Shown: positions 46,002-59,100, numbered from the stretch's first letter. The stretch is 64,000 nt of DNA from Voacanga thouarsii (GCA_026120185.1 JANUWF010001272.1:124001-188000), one strand, 5' to 3'. The notes: generated by a model from the sequence alone, not told the origin. Program-made: numbers and translations.

Positions 46002-46516
46002 ATTAATTCATTGGAATTTCATAACCAATGTGCATATATTTTCCAGGGATGCATTTGTTTTTCCTCTCTCTTTATCTACTTGATCTTTTTTGGCTAAACT
46101 TTCTTGTTCTATTTTCATCCATTAAGGATAATATATTGTTTAAGTATGGGGTAAGATTTGCAAATTCTTTTCCCAAATCTCAACATTTTGAGCTTATTTA
46201 TTTATTAAAATTTGGCAATCACATAATTTTATTCAAACATTTACTTTAGATGTTTTGATTTTCTTTACCCCTTTATTTCTAGGTCCATTTAGTTGTATCC
46301 TTTTATTTAATTTTTGTCCATTGATAAAAATGTTTGGTTTAAGAGTGGGGGTGTGGAATTGAAATTCTTTTGCCATTGAACATTTTTGAAATTTTCAAAA
46401 ATTCTAAAGCTTTGTGCTAAAAATTTGTGGAGCTAATTCTTTTCTTTTGACTTTGAAAAATGATTTGACGTTTGTTTGGTCGAGTTGATTTTTGTTAAAC
46501 TTCTATATTAGGTTGA
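46002..46516. other. Unassigned AT-rich gap
   Basis: 515 bases between the Z LTR and the copia-Y LTR. I see no ORF of note. TTTAAGTATGGGGT (about 46139) and TTTAAGAGTGGGGGTG (46336) resemble polypurine-like stretches of Athila/Tat elements, so this may be an old remnant. Confidence 0.4.
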
Positions 46517-48239
46517 TGTTAGGCATCTCATGCATATCAGCAAAAAAAAATAAAAAATGAGATACCATCCCAGGATCCACATAAATGTGGAAAACAGGAC
46601 ATATAGAGAACAAAGGTAACGGTTTTACCTTTCTTTGAGCGTCTGAAAAATAAAAAATTTTCTTCTTCTCTTTAACGATTGTAGCACAATCCAACAATCC
46701 CCTTGATCAAACACCACAATAGTGGAATGTCCAACCACTACAATCACAGTGCGTGATTATCTCTAACAGAAATATCTTGGTGCATGAGAGTGATCCTGAT
46801 GTGGATTTCTGTGCTAGCAAAAATAACAAGACGCAGCTAGGGTTTCTTGTTGCAAGAAAATGAGAGAAAGAGAAAGGAGGGAAGAAGTCGTGTGTTGCCC
46901 CTAGGGTTTTTCGTGAATCCTCCAGCAAGCTAAAATCATGTAATATATCCCATATATTACAAAAAAATCTCCTGCTTAAAAGACTCCATCTGAGATTTCT
47001 AAACAGTTAGAATTCCCTAATTGTAATTATAAACATCAAGTTCTCACAATTATAATTTGGACCATAAATTATAACCAATAATAATTTGGTCACAACAACT
47101 TCTCTTTTTTGCAATTAACCCCACTATGTTATTAAATAATAGCTTGAGTATATCATCCCCTATTGTGTGTGACCTATTAGGTTTCCCAGTCAACTGGTAG
47201 CAAACATGAATTAATTCAAACGTCTTTGAAATTAATAGTCCACAATTAATTAGAATTAATCATATCAATTCTAATCAGGATTGGTTTATTAATTTATTAA
47301 TTAATAAACCCATATTCCGCAGATTATGAGCGGTATCTAGCAACACATCATGACCACCCAAGAGTTCAGGAAACCAAGTGGCTTAATATGAACCCTTCAA
47401 TAACAAACTATAATGCAATAAACTCCTTTCACCATACAATATCTCATTCGGTTTGGAGTACGGAATTAGTGCAAACTCCATCCAGAATATATTAATTCTG
47501 ACTTGAATATAATAGTACTTGTACTAGTAACCCCCTACTCTAGATGTGTATCAATTGGAACTATTTCCAATACACAGTCACCCTGGCCAAGGACTTATTG
47601 AAAAGTAATTCTTACAAGTGGCTATGAGATATTCGCCTCTACTATTAGGAGTGGTGAATCCTTTATTGACCCTCTCAACTACTTTCGTTTACCTCACAAT
47701 GTACCCAATATCCATCCTATAGGCGGCCCTCGATCTGGCTCCAGAAATTGGAATTAAAGCACAATGCTCAGTAAATAAAGTACCTTGGAGATATCAAATC
47801 TAAGGATACTTGCACGTTTGCTATATTGAGATTATATCACTGGCACTAAATAGTTATCCATGTGATTATCTCGTAGCTAGGTCATCCAAATTTACTTGTT
47901 AACTTTGAGTATTTCAATACACACGGATATGAGAAACACCGACTGATCAAATCAAGAAGTCTAACACATACTATTCTTAACGCATTAACGATGTCATGTC
48001 TCATTAATACTACAACTAGGGGCTATTTAAGTACTAACACTATATAGTGCAGTAGGAATCTCAAATCATGATCTCTATCATGATTTTCTTAACACAGTGT
48101 TATACTAGGGACTTTTATCTAATAGTTATATTACACAAAAGTAAACCAAAAAAACTGTAAGATAAATAACGCCTGTAATTAAAATAAAATATGCCATATA
48201 CAATGTACGAGTGATTACCTCTCGAGGATAACACTTACA
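46517..48239 (-). repeat. Copia-Y 3' LTR
   Basis: A 1,723-base LTR. In element orientation it begins TGTAAGTGTTATCC at 48239, just after polypurine GTGCAAGTTGGAG, and ends near 46517. It is alignable with the three other Y LTRs in the window. Confidence 0.88.
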
Positions 48240-49820
48240 AACTCCAACTTGCACTAGAGCTAATCATTCATATATCTAACACCGAATGACTCAACATGCC
48301 TGTCATGTTTCTTTTGTGATAGTGCTTTTGTAAGCAGGTCAGCTATATTCTCATCTGTAGGAACTCTCTCTATCTTTACATCATTCCTATCTATGATCTC
48401 CCGAATTAGATGATAGTATTGGAGTACGTGTTTGGATCGTTAGTGAGACCATGGGTCCTTTGCTTGTGCAATGGCTCTGTTGTTATCACAATACAAAGAT
48501 ATTTGACCAACAACGTTAGGAACCACACCCAGTTTCGACACAGACTTCTTGATCCAAACGGCATCCTTAGCTATTTCAAAAGCGGCTATGTACTCAGCTT
48601 CTGTCATAGAGTCAGCAATATTCTCTTGTTTGAAACTCTTCCAACTTATTGCCCCTCCGCACAACATAAATACGTAGCCGGATTGTGATTTGAAATAATC
48701 TTTGTCAGATTAAGAACTGGCATTCGTATACCCATTTATTTTCAAATCACCTTCTCGATACACCAAGAACACATCCTTAGTCCTTCATAAGTACTTAAGG
48801 ATATTCTTTACAACCATCCAATGACCCTCACCAGGGTCAGATTGGTGTCTGCTCGTCAATTTGAGAGCACAAGACACATCAATCCTTGTACATATCATAG
48901 CGTACATGATAGATCCAACTGCCGAAGCATATGAAATCTTACTCATGTAATCCCTTTCAACTTATGTCTTGGGAGACATTGGCTTTGAAAGGCTTACATC
49001 ATGTGACATGGGTAAGAATCCCCATTTGAATTGATCCATGCTAGACCTCTTTAGTACTTTATCTATGTATGTAGACTGTGAAAGACCTAGTAACCTTTTT
49101 CATCTATCTCTATAGATCCTTATTCCAAGAGTATAGGTTGCTTCTCCATAGTCTTTCATGGAGAATTGTTGGGCAACCAAACTTTAACCATTTGCAAGAC
49201 AGGTATATCATTTCATATTAGCAATATGTCATCTACATACAGCAATAAGAAAACAATTGCACTTCTACAGACCTTCTTGTATACAAAAGGCTTATTCATA
49301 TTTTTAGTGAAACCAAACTCTTTGATTATTTCATCAAAGCTGATGTTTCAACTCCTAGAAGCTTGCTTAAGTCCATAAATAGACTTTTGCAGCATACACA
49401 TTTTTGTGCTATCATTAGATATAAAACCCTCAGGTTGTGTCATATACACTTCCTCAGTCAGATTTCCGTTTAGGAAAGCTGTTTTCACATCCATTTGACA
49501 AATATCATAATCATAATGAGTAGCAATAGCTAGGAGTATCCTGATGGATTTTAGCATGGCTACTGGTGAGAAGGTTTCGTCATAGTCAATACCATGTTGT
49601 TGATGATAACTCTTCACTACTAGATGTGCTTTATTGGTAACTAAGTTACTATCCATATCCATTTCCTTCTTGAAAATCCATTTGCACCTAATTGGTGTAA
49701 TTCTTTTAGGTGGATCAACCAAAGTCAATGCTTGGTTGTCATACATGAAAATCCATCTTTGACTTCATGGCCTCAAGCCATTTGCCAAATTCTGAACTGT
49801 TCAAAACATCCTTGTAGGTA
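48240..49820 (-). pseudogene. Copia-Y Pol, RT and RNase H
   Basis: Minus strand from 49820: a WLEAMKSKM stretch, then an open piece 49746-49348 with RT motifs (KWIFKKEMDMD, DETFSPVAMLKSIRI, MDVKTAFLNGNLTEE, KSIYGLKQASRS). The rest of RT is frame-broken. RNase H appears at 48667-48440 (GGAISWKSFKQENIADSMTE, LYCDNNRAIAQA). A C-terminal tail ends at the LTR. The N-terminal side is displaced by a solo LTR at 49826. Integrase is missing because an R LTR begins at 51777. The protein is dead. Confidence 0.88.
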
Positions 49821-49825
49821 GTAAG
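49821..49825. repeat. Target-site duplication GTAAG, left
   Basis: GTAAG before the LTR, identical to 51569-51573 after it. Confidence 0.92.
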
Positions 49826-51568
49826 TGTTAGTGTTGTGCCCTAGAGGCAATCATTTGTACATTGTATATGACACATTTTATTTTAATAAAAGGCATTATT
49901 TATCTTACAGTTTCTTTGGTTTACTTTTAAGTAATATAACTATTCCATAAAGTCCCTAGTATAACACTATGTTAGGAAATCATGATAAAGATCATGATAT
50001 GAGATTCCTACTACACTGTATAGTGTTAGTACTTAAATAATCCCTAGTCATGGTATTAATGAGATAGGATATCATTAATGCATTAAGACTAGCATTTGTT
50101 AGACTTTCTTATTTGATCAGGCGGTGGTTCTCATATCCGTGAATATTGAAATACTCAAAGTTAACACGTGGATGCTTGTTAATGGAACAAGTTCATTGGA
50201 TGACCTAGCTATAAGATAATCGCATGGATAACTATTTAGTGCTAGTGATAAAATCTCAATATAGCAAACGTGTAAGTATCCTTAGACTTGAGATCTCCAA
50301 GGTTCTTTGTTTGCTGACCATTGTGCTTTAATTCTAATCTTTGGAGCTCGATTAAGGGCTACCTATGGGATGGATATGGCCACCTATGGGATGGATATTG
50401 GGTACATTGTGAGGTAAACAAAAGTAGTTAAGAAGGTCAATAAAAGATTCACCACTCCTAATAGTAGGGGCGAATATCTCACGGCCACTTGTAGGAATTA
50501 CTACTTGAGAAGTCCTTGGCCAAAGCGATTGTGTATTGAAAATAGTTTCAATTGATACACATCTAGAGTAGTGGGTTCCTGGTATAAGTACTATTGTATT
50601 CGAGCCAGAATTAATTCTGGAAGGAGTTGGCACTAATTCCGTAGTCCAAACTGAATGAGATATTGTATGGTCAAAGGAGTTAATTGCACTGTAGTTTATT
50701 ATTGAAGGGTTTATGTCAAGCCACTTGACTTCCTGGACTCTTGGGTGGCCATGATGTATTGATAGATACCACTCATGATCTGAGAATATGGATTTATTAA
50801 TTGATGAATTAATAAATCAATCCTGAGTAGAATCAATAGGATTAATTCTAATTAATTATAGATTATTAATCTCAAAGATGTTTGGATTAATTTATGTTCG
50901 CTACCAATTAACTAGGAAACCTAATAGGTCACACAAAATAGTGTATTATATACTCAAGATGTTATTTGATTACATACTAGGGTTAATTGCAAGGAAGAGA
51001 TCTTGTTGTGGCCAAATTATAATTAGTTATAATTATGGTCCAAATTGTAATTGTGAGAACTTGATATTTCCAAATACAATTAGGGAATTGTAATAGGATT
51101 AGAATTCTCAATTTTAGTAGGGTTTTTCAGTTTATATGTATGACATACTCGAAACCATAGTTGAGGTTAGATTCACACGAAAACAACAGCCACGAAAGCT
51201 CTCTGTTCTCTTTCTCTCTCTTGTTGATATTGATCAAGCCCTAGCCGCCACTTAGATTATTCTACTAGCACAACAAAATTTTCGTGCTTGAGTGTATCCT
51301 CTGTGTGGATTACTGTTACAAATAATCACACACTGTGATTATAGTAGTTAGACATTCAACTCTCGTAGAGTTTGATCAAGAGGATTGCTGGATTACGCCT
51401 CAACTTGAAGAAGAAATTTTTTGTTCTTCGAACGATCAAAGAAAGGTAAAAAGCCATTACCATTGATCTATTTATGTCTTGTTTTTCACACATATGCGGA
51501 TCCTGTGATGGTATCTTGTTTTACTCTTCCGCTGTGCCATATTCGATATGGATGTGAGATACCCAACA
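49826..51568 (+). repeat. Copia-Y solo LTR nested in copia-Y pol
   Basis: A 1,743-base LTR, TGTTAGTGTTGTGCCC to GAGATACCCAACA, with perfect GTAAG duplications and no interior. A short local duplication, GGCCACCTATGGGATGGATAT, lies near 50377. It sits in the opposite orientation inside a member of the same family. Confidence 0.93.
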
Positions 51569-51573
51569 GTAAG

Positions 51574-51776
51574 CTCATCTTCATCTATGAGCAATATGCC
51601 ATTGTGGTCACTAACGAGAAATTCATATCTCTCAGGTGCCACACGTATCCTACTAGACCTACGTGGATCTTGTGTTGTAGAAGGTTTATCTATTCTCTCA
51701 ATAGATGTGGGATCAGATGGTTTATCCTTGTTTGTTTGATCATCTTGAACTTCACTAAGTTCAATTTTACACCTAC
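51574..51776 (-). pseudogene. Copia-Y Pol linker before RT
   Basis: The minus strand reads a PRRSSRIRVAPERYEF stretch followed by an acidic piece, the usual linker between integrase and RT in this copia type. It continues at 49820 once the solo LTR and one TSD copy are ignored, and is cut off at 51776 by an R LTR. Confidence 0.82.
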
Positions 51777-52098
51777 TGTAACACCACGCTACCTAGGCTA
51801 GCCAGGGCCGGGGATGTAGCCCCGTCCAAAGGACAAGGGGTCTTTATAACTAGGTCACACAATTAAAATAGCGAAATGAAAATAATAATTTAACTAAAAA
51901 TATTTTACAACCCAAGAATAAATCCACAAATAAAACCATGAATTCCCAAAAGAAATACAAATCCATAAATAAAATCATCCACTCTCAACTCTCCAAAGCA
52001 ATACATAAAAATAAAAGACAACATTCTCTTCCAAGGCAGATAACACAATCTACTCATCTTCACAGCAGGATCAGCCTGAAATCATTGTGAAAAGGTGA

Positions 52099-52114
52099 TG
52101 AGACAGAAATCTCA
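52099..52114 (-). promoter_or_regulatory. Conserved LTR hairpin (LTR A)
   Basis: Minus-strand TGAGA, TTTCTG loop, TCTCA, 338 nt before the LTR 3' end. Confidence 0.6.
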
Positions 52115-52551
52115 GTAAGTCCGTGTGTGCTTTGGGTGTTCATTGGAAATAGTTCGTGGATGCAGAGTATAAAAACTTTATAAGACAAATATTGGTAAGC
52201 AATAAACATTAGTCAAAAGCAAGAGTGGCGTTTTGGCTTTTCCAACCATACATAATTTATAAGATCAACCACTCAAACGAAAGGATTATGGGTTACCACA
52301 CGTTGGGCCCCATAACCGGATGGTCAGTATGCCGACACTTTGTGCATACTGCCGGTCAGAATGCCGACACTTTGTGCAGACTGACTAAAGGTAGGTGATC
52401 GGCCTACCGGGCAAGGTACTCCTCTTTCTCTATACCCAAACAACAACCGGGTGTGCATTCCTACAAAACACAGTCACTTGACTGAAATAAAAACCGCTAG
52501 CTTGGACCGGCATGACTAAGTAGTACTGACATTTCTCTAAGTTGAGTTCAT

Positions 52552-52578
52552 CTTCTAGAGGAGGCCTCCTGCCAGAAG
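52552..52578. promoter_or_regulatory. LTR palindrome (LTR A)
   Basis: CTTCTAG, AGGAGGCCTCCT, GCCAGAAG. Confidence 0.6.
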
Positions 52579-53442
52579 ACTCACACTTGCTCTTCAAAAC
52601 TAGTACTACCAGTCTACACCCATTGAGTACTCAACGTAACATATCCCACTTGGGAAAAGTGAACAAAACATAGTTCCACTTGAAAATAATACTTAAGGTT
52701 TTCGGCTGCCCTTTTCTAGACGATTTGCAGAGGCTTTGAAGGGGAATTTCTAGGTCTTTCAAGGCTGGTTTCTAGCCTACTTCATGGAGGAAAAACATGG
52801 CTAGGGTGTTGTACAAAAATTAGAAGAAAACAGCTTGGTTTTGGACCTCCAAAGCTGCGATTTGTACAAGATTTTTTTTCTGGTTTTGCACCATCTTTGT
52901 GGAGTCCAAAAATAGCCATAAAAATCCATATTCTAAGCTGATCAAAAGGGCCATTTTCTGGAAGCATTTGGGAGGGAATAATGGTTAAGAATTTCGACAC
53001 CTTGAAGACACACAAAGCTGGAAAAATTTCAGTTCTATGTACAAAGAGAAATGAACCTAGCTAGAGTGAATTTTTAGAAAGTTCACTAAGGAATTTAATT
53101 AACTTGAAATCTTTCCCTCTCATCCATTGTTTCGGTCCATATGATGTCTTTTACTAAGACATTTTGAACCTTCAAAGCCACAACACATTGCTGGAATTTT
53201 TCTAGAATAAAATTAGCTTGAACATAATGAACCAACTAATGAATTGAGAATTAGGAAAACTAAGGATCAAGAGGAAATGAATTCCCCTTAGAAATTTTGT
53301 GTAGAGCAAAAGAGTAGGATTTGAAGACTCCTATCATGTCTCTCATAGGACAACATCTCTACCCTACTCCAAACACCACTAGGGTCGAAAATGATACTTC
53401 CCAAGCAAAAACAAAATTTAACCAAGCTAAAGCTCCTATGAT

Positions 53443-53497
53443 AGAATTTGAACCCAAGACCTCAAGAATTAATTCCAAAGCTCCAACTACTAAACCA
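53443..53497 (-). promoter_or_regulatory. tRNA-like A-box/B-box segment (LTR A)
   Basis: Minus-strand TGGTTTAGTAG (53487-53497) and GGTTCAAATTCT (53443-53454); one A-box position differs from the other copies. Confidence 0.5.
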
Positions 53498-53929
53498 CAA
53501 GAACTCTTATTCTTATTTCCCCCCTAAAAATATTGTCCTATTCAATCCTCAAGCTATCTCCCTTTTTCCACCTCAAGCAAAAATTACCATTTTGCCATTC
53601 TCACTCAATAATCATAATCAAGCCCTCTAGACTATAAAACACAAATCCGAAGCACATAAAATCATACAAAAATATATTTAAACATGCAAATAAATATGCT
53701 ATGAATCCCAACCCCCTTACTCTAAGGTTGGTTTTGACTGGGGTTTCACATCCTCCCCTCCTTAGAAGAATTTCGTCCTGAAATTCAGGCGTACTTCTAT
53801 TTCAGATCGGGAAACATCTGCTTAACCCACTATTCTAATTCCCATGTGGTATCTCACATGCTATGATGCTCCCACTAAACCTTTAGCATCGGTATCTGCT
53901 TGTTCCGGATATTCTTGAACCGTGCTGCG

Positions 53930-54475
53930 TACTAGGCCATTGACATGCCTCTCTGCTTCAAATTCTGAAATTCGTCATCTAGCTTTTCCACTACCCTCTG
54001 AGGGATGTACTTAGCTCTGAAGGATTCGATGAAACTGGACCATGTCCATTCCTACTCGACCATTTTCCTGCCGTCTTGAATTTGCTGCCACCATTCCCGA
54101 GCTGGGCCTCTCAAATGGAATGCTGCAAATTTAACCATCCGCTCCTCGATGTGTTGGAGCGTTGCAAATATATCCTCCATCTACTCGATCTATTGCTCTG
54201 CCTTATGATCTTGCTCAACTTCGCCCAAGAAGACTGCGGCTGAAACTTCAAAAACTGCTCTAATGCCTCATCTTCTCCCTTAGGGACCCTCCACTCTATC
54301 AGGATTTGCAAAACCACCACCATCTTATTGAATGCCTGTCCCATCGACACGTCATCCGGTGCTTCAGATCCCCATTCCGAATCTGGCTCGTTCTCATCCC
54401 CCCAATTAGGTGACGGGATTTGAGTCATCTCATACTCCGGTGCAACAGGCTCTGCTTCTGAAACTCTTCTGTTGA
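53930..54475 (-). pseudogene. R2 Gag, truncated and with stops
   Basis: The upstream frame includes MTQIPSPNWGDENEPDSEWG (54428) and GEDEALEQFLKFQPQSS. It then shifts frame near 54230; the alternative frame reads QSNRSSRWRIYLQ. In the true frame TAG codons break AEQ-IE-MED, and another TAG breaks MA-YAARF. The frameshift and these stops recur at the same places in R3, so they predate the duplication of the two units. The zinc knuckles are deleted. Confidence 0.83.
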
Positions 54476-54838
54476 TGTGGTTACACAGCGCTCAGGTGCC
54501 ATCCTCAGTCAAGCCCAGATGATGAGTTAATGCATGCAAGTTTAAAAAATTTTGAGCATGCATTCACATCAGGTTTAGGTAAAAGAAAATCATATGCAGG
54601 TTTTTGTAAAAAGAATTGCATAAAAAAAAATTTCTCAAATATTAGAGTACTCTAGGTACTCCTATTTGCATAAATTTTGAAATAAAAGTAGTAAATAGAA
54701 AGGAAATTCCTTAACACAGAAGTTTACGGAAAGCAATAAATAAGCATCCTGATCATATCAGCTCTTAGCATCTTTAGTCCTCATCAAAATCTTCAAGGTC
54801 CAACTTATATAACCATTCCCCAGAGTTCTTAGAGAAAT

Positions 54839-55230
54839 CTACCCAATCCTGCTTGCAAACCCCTCCATGGGCTCTCTCCCGGGGTGCTTAGAACTCTCTC
54901 CGGGCTCGATTCGGTGGGGAGGAGAAATGAAGGAAGGATCGAAGGAAGGCTTGGGTGGAGACTCATAATCTATCTCCCCCAGGTCATCACTATCTGCCGA
55001 TAAATCCACTATGGGACTAGGAGGGTGGGGAACATGCTCTACGGCAATCTCCTCATCTTCTCTGTCAGATCTTATATCTATTACCAAGATTGGGGATAGC
55101 TTAAGGATCTGGACCTCATCATCACTGCTATCCTCCATAGGAACAACTGGCTGAGGGGCAGGCTAGGGAACTGGAAGGTCCTCCGGGTTTATAGGGATAG
55201 GTTAAACTTTCCCCGCGATCCTAAGCATTT
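54839..55230 (-). pseudogene. R2 pre-gag ORF, partly broken
   Basis: The open part (55138-54839) starts MEDSSDDEVQIL and carries two acidic hydrophobic motifs, ILVIDIRSDREDEE and PIVDLSADSDD. Upstream, the homologous start MVKMLRI near 55230 is followed by two stops. The R3 copy is intact across this part. No enzyme domain is seen. Confidence 0.65.
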
Positions 55231-55322
55231 TAACCATCCAACGACATCAACAAGATAGGTTAAATAAAGTTTTAAACTTAAATAAAGAGCACATATACTA
55301 TGAATAATTGCCTAAACCAAGT

Positions 55323-55333
55323 CTCTGATACCA
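55323..55333 (-). other. Primer-binding site of R2
   Basis: Minus-strand TGGTATCAGAG, initiator Met type. Confidence 0.85.
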
Positions 55334-55656
55334 CTAGTAACACCCCGCTACCTAGGCCCGCCAAGGCCGGGGATGTCACCCCATCCAAAGGACAAGGGGT
55401 CTTTATAACTAAGTCATACAATTAAAATAGCGAAATGAAAATAATAATTTAACTTAAAATTTATCACAACCCAAGAATAAAACCACGAATAAAACAATGA
55501 ATTCCTAAAAGAAATATAAATCCATAAATAAAACATCCACTCTCAACTCCCTAAAGCAATACATAAAAATAAAAGATAACATTCTCCTCCAAGGAAGATA
55601 ACACAAGCTGCTCATCCCCACAGCAGGATCGGCCTGAAATCATGGTGAAAAGGTGA

Positions 55657-55672
55657 TGAGACAGAAATCTCA
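55657..55672 (-). promoter_or_regulatory. Conserved LTR hairpin (LTR B)
   Basis: Minus-strand TGAGA, TTTCTG loop, TCTCA, 337 nt before the LTR 3' end. Confidence 0.6.
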
Positions 55673-56108
55673 GTAAGTCTGTGTGTGCTTTGCGTGTTAA
55701 GTGAAAATAGTTCGTGGATGCAGAGTATAAAACTTTGTAAGAGAAATATTGGCAAGCAATAAACATTAGTCAAAAGCAAGAGTGGCGTTTTGGGTTTTCC
55801 AGCCATACATAATTTATAAGATCAACCACTCGAACGAAATGATTATGGGTTACCACACGTTGGGCCCTATAATAGGATGGTCAGTATGTCGACACTTTGT
55901 GCATACTGCCGGTCAGAATGCCGACACTTTGTGTAGACTGACTAATGGTAGGTGATCGGCCTACCGGGCAAGATACTCCTCCTTCTCTATACCCAAACAA
56001 TAACCGGGTGACCATTACGGCAAAACAGAGTCACTTGACTGAAACAAAAACTGCTAGCTCGGACCAGCATGACTAAGTAGTACTGACGTTTATCTAAGTT
56101 GAGTTCAT

Positions 56109-56135
56109 CTTCTGGAGGAGGCCTCCTGCCAGAAG
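56109..56135. promoter_or_regulatory. LTR palindrome (LTR B)
   Basis: CTTCTGG, AGGAGGCCTCCT, GCCAGAAG. Confidence 0.6.
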
Positions 56136-59100
56136 ACTCACTCTTGCTCTTCAAAACTAGTACTACCAGTCTACCCCCATTGAGTACTCAACGTAACGTA
56201 TCCCACTTGGGAAAAATGAGCAAAACATAGTTCTACTTGAAAATGGCAATTAAGGTTTTCCAAAGTTTGGGGCGAAATTGGTTTTAGAAAGAATTTTAGG
56301 TTTTGAGTAAAACCACCCATTGATTTACAAATAATTTATTTGTCTGAAATGTGAATGGAAATAATCCTCAATTGCCTTTACAGAAATGAGTGACCATGCA
56401 CTTTACATTTGGCTTGCCTTAAAAAGAATCATTTTTCATCAAACAGGTTTTATGCTGGAGCTTACCTGATCCTTGTCCACAACTAAGGTCTCCAACAGCT
56501 AACCTAACCCCGCATAGGGTAAATACAAACCACAATCAAACTCAAGCCAAGATTCACTTTCACAAATAAAACCAACTCAACTTACTACAATAATATCCCT
56601 TGTGTCCCAAGCTTTAAGGCTCAATAATAAATAAAAAGAGTTTATAAAATAAATCTAGTTTGATATTAAAATAACTAGAGTTTGGAAAATTAGGTAGAAT
56701 ATGTTGAAGGTTTAAATCTTGCTTAAATAATTTAGAGTTTATTTGATGAAAAGTCCTAGCTGGTACTAGGTAAAATAATAATTTATTAATAATTAATTGG
56801 TAAAAAATAATTGATAGTTAAAATTAGTTGAAAATAAATTTTAATGAGTCTTGCTTGAAAAATAATAAATAAATTTTAATAGGTTTGATTAAAAGATAAT
56901 AATTAAATTTTAATAATAAATATTTTACCTATTATGATTATTTTCAAAAAAGGCTTTATTTGATATTATAATATCTATATATTTTATTTTTCTAGCAAAA
57001 ACTATTATTCATTTGACTAAAATATCACTATTTTATATAAAAGACCACATCCACATTTTCCTATGGTTTTCAAAATTTTACTAGAGAAATCATATTATTA
57101 AATATTTTTATTAATGAAATAAAATTTAGCTTAGGGACAACTAGATCATGATCATATTCCTATAGCTAACCACAATCATGAACATATACAACCCTTCAAT
57201 TCATCAAATCATCCAAATCATACATACAAGCATAGATCTCAATTTATCAAAACATGATCTAACCCCTACTAGCATAAATATGATCATGGCTTCAATAATC
57301 CAACATGAATATAAATCCCATTCAGCAAATGTGACATAATCTCTAGCATACTTCATCACAATTACTACCTACGACATGCATCAACCTCAAATCATCCTAT
57401 AATCATCCTAGATAATCCTTCCATGCATAAATCCCATCTCCTTCACAATCATACATAAATTAATGCTTCAATCTCAACAATATATATACATACTTAAATC
57501 CTATCGCCATCCACCTACTATCATCATCATCCTAGAGACATGAATCTAGAGTTTAAAAAGGAAGATTGAAGGTACTTACTTAGTTGATGAATTCCGTGAA
57601 GGAGTATAGAGTAGATGTCAACTCCTACATGTCTAACTTTGTCCATGGGAGATGGCGAAAGCATGTTCATGGGAAAAAAGTCATCCGGCCAAGAGAGGGG
57701 AATTTTCGGCCACGAGAGAGAGAGAGAGAGACCATTAGCATGTTTATTCACATAGGCTCTCACTAGAGATCAAGATTGGAGATGATGAAGTTGTTAGAAT
57801 AAATTTACCTTGATGGTATTCTTGTCCTTAACAGAAATTTCTGGTTTTTTATCCAAAAGTGCATGTTGGATTTTGAAGTTTGATGTTAAAAATGGTACGG
57901 ATGGACTCACAGCAATGAATAGATGAAATCTGGAATTTTTAGAGGTAGTTTGAAGTGATTTGGAGAGGTATTAGGTGAAAGGAAGGAGTAGGTGTTCTTG
58001 GTGTACTATGTGTTCATGAGGTTGAAGAGAATAGAGAGTTCTTGGATCGAGGCTGCCGAAATTCCGAAGAGATTAGGGTTTAGGAAGATGGTTTTTATGG
58101 TTTGAAAGTAAAAAGGAAAGGCTAGTTGTTAAAATCCTTGAAGAATATTTTTGAGAAGCAAATTTGGAAACTAGATATCACAAGAATATCTTTGATTATT
58201 GGAGAGCTTTTGGAGATCTGCCGTGGACGAATTTCTGGGTAGTGTTATGGTTGAATGAAAGCTGGTTGAAGGAGGCTTAGGGTGGCTGAAATTATGGAGT
58301 ATAATGGTGGAGAGAAGGTCTAGTTGATTGAGGTATATTTTATAGAAAGTTGTTAAATCATGGAAGCTGGAATTTTGGTATCCAAATCAAGGAATGATTG
58401 CAGAATTTTTTTGGAAATCTTTTAGGCATCCATGGCTGGATTTTCGTGCAGAACTTTGGGAGGACAATGGTGTTATGTTAATGGAGGTTTAGGGGTAGTT
58501 TTTGCAGAAAAAGGATGGAGTTTCGGCGAGGAGAGAATTAGGAAAAAAAGCTGGAAAAAAAACTACTGCACAGATTTTTGCAAGGCTGGAATTTTCTGGA
58601 CAGTTTTTGGCTGCCCTTTTCCAGGCGATTTGCAGAGACTTTGAAGGGGAATTTCTGGGTCTTTCAAGGCTGGTTTCCAGCCTACTTCATGGAGAAAAAA
58701 CATGGCTAGGGTGCTCTACAAAAACTAGAAGAAAACAGTTTGGTTTTGGACCTCCAAAGCTGCGATTTGTACAGGATTTTTTTTTCTGGTTTTGCACCAT
58801 CTTTGTGCAGTCCGAAAATAGCCATAAAAATCTAGATTCTAAGCTGATCAAAAGGGCCATTTTCTGGCAGCATTTGGGAGGGAATAATGGTCAAGAATTT
58901 CAACACCTTGAAGGCACACAAAGCTGGAAAAATTTCAGTTCTATGTACAAAGGGAAATGAACCTAGCTAGAGTGAATTTTTAGAAAGTTCACTAAGGAAT
59001 TTAATTCACTTGAAATCTTTCCCCCTCATCAATTGTTTCAGTCCATATGATGTCTTTTACTAAGACATTTTGAACCTTCAAAGCCACAACACATTGCTGG

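Larger units (their letters stand above)
51777..53750 (-). repeat. Family R LTR A (internally deleted)
   Basis: Both R LTR termini are present but only 1,974 bases remain. A deletion of about 2.3 kb joins GGTTTTC to GGCTGCCC near 52698. It retains the hairpin (52099-52114), the palindrome (52552-52578) and the tRNA-like boxes. It forms the left end of the tandem R array; CCTAC (51772-51776) may be its TSD. Confidence 0.9.
53751..55335 (-). mobile_element. R2 interior (gag joined directly to chromodomain)
   Basis: 1.6 kb between LTR A and LTR B. In element order: primer site, pre-gag ORF, gag, then a direct jump from gag YAARF to the chromodomain KNIRNKQIPML near 53925. All of protease, RT, RNase H and integrase core are gone. 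The junction shows a possible 3-base overlap (TCA). The weakened inverted repeat at 53768-53786 and a polypurine tract precede LTR A. Confidence 0.85.

Noticed and set aside
58502..58960. 152-codon open frame in LTR B as a gene
   Set aside because: It lies inside an LTR, and the matching regions of R1 and the solo LTR do not keep it open. It has no recognisable domain.
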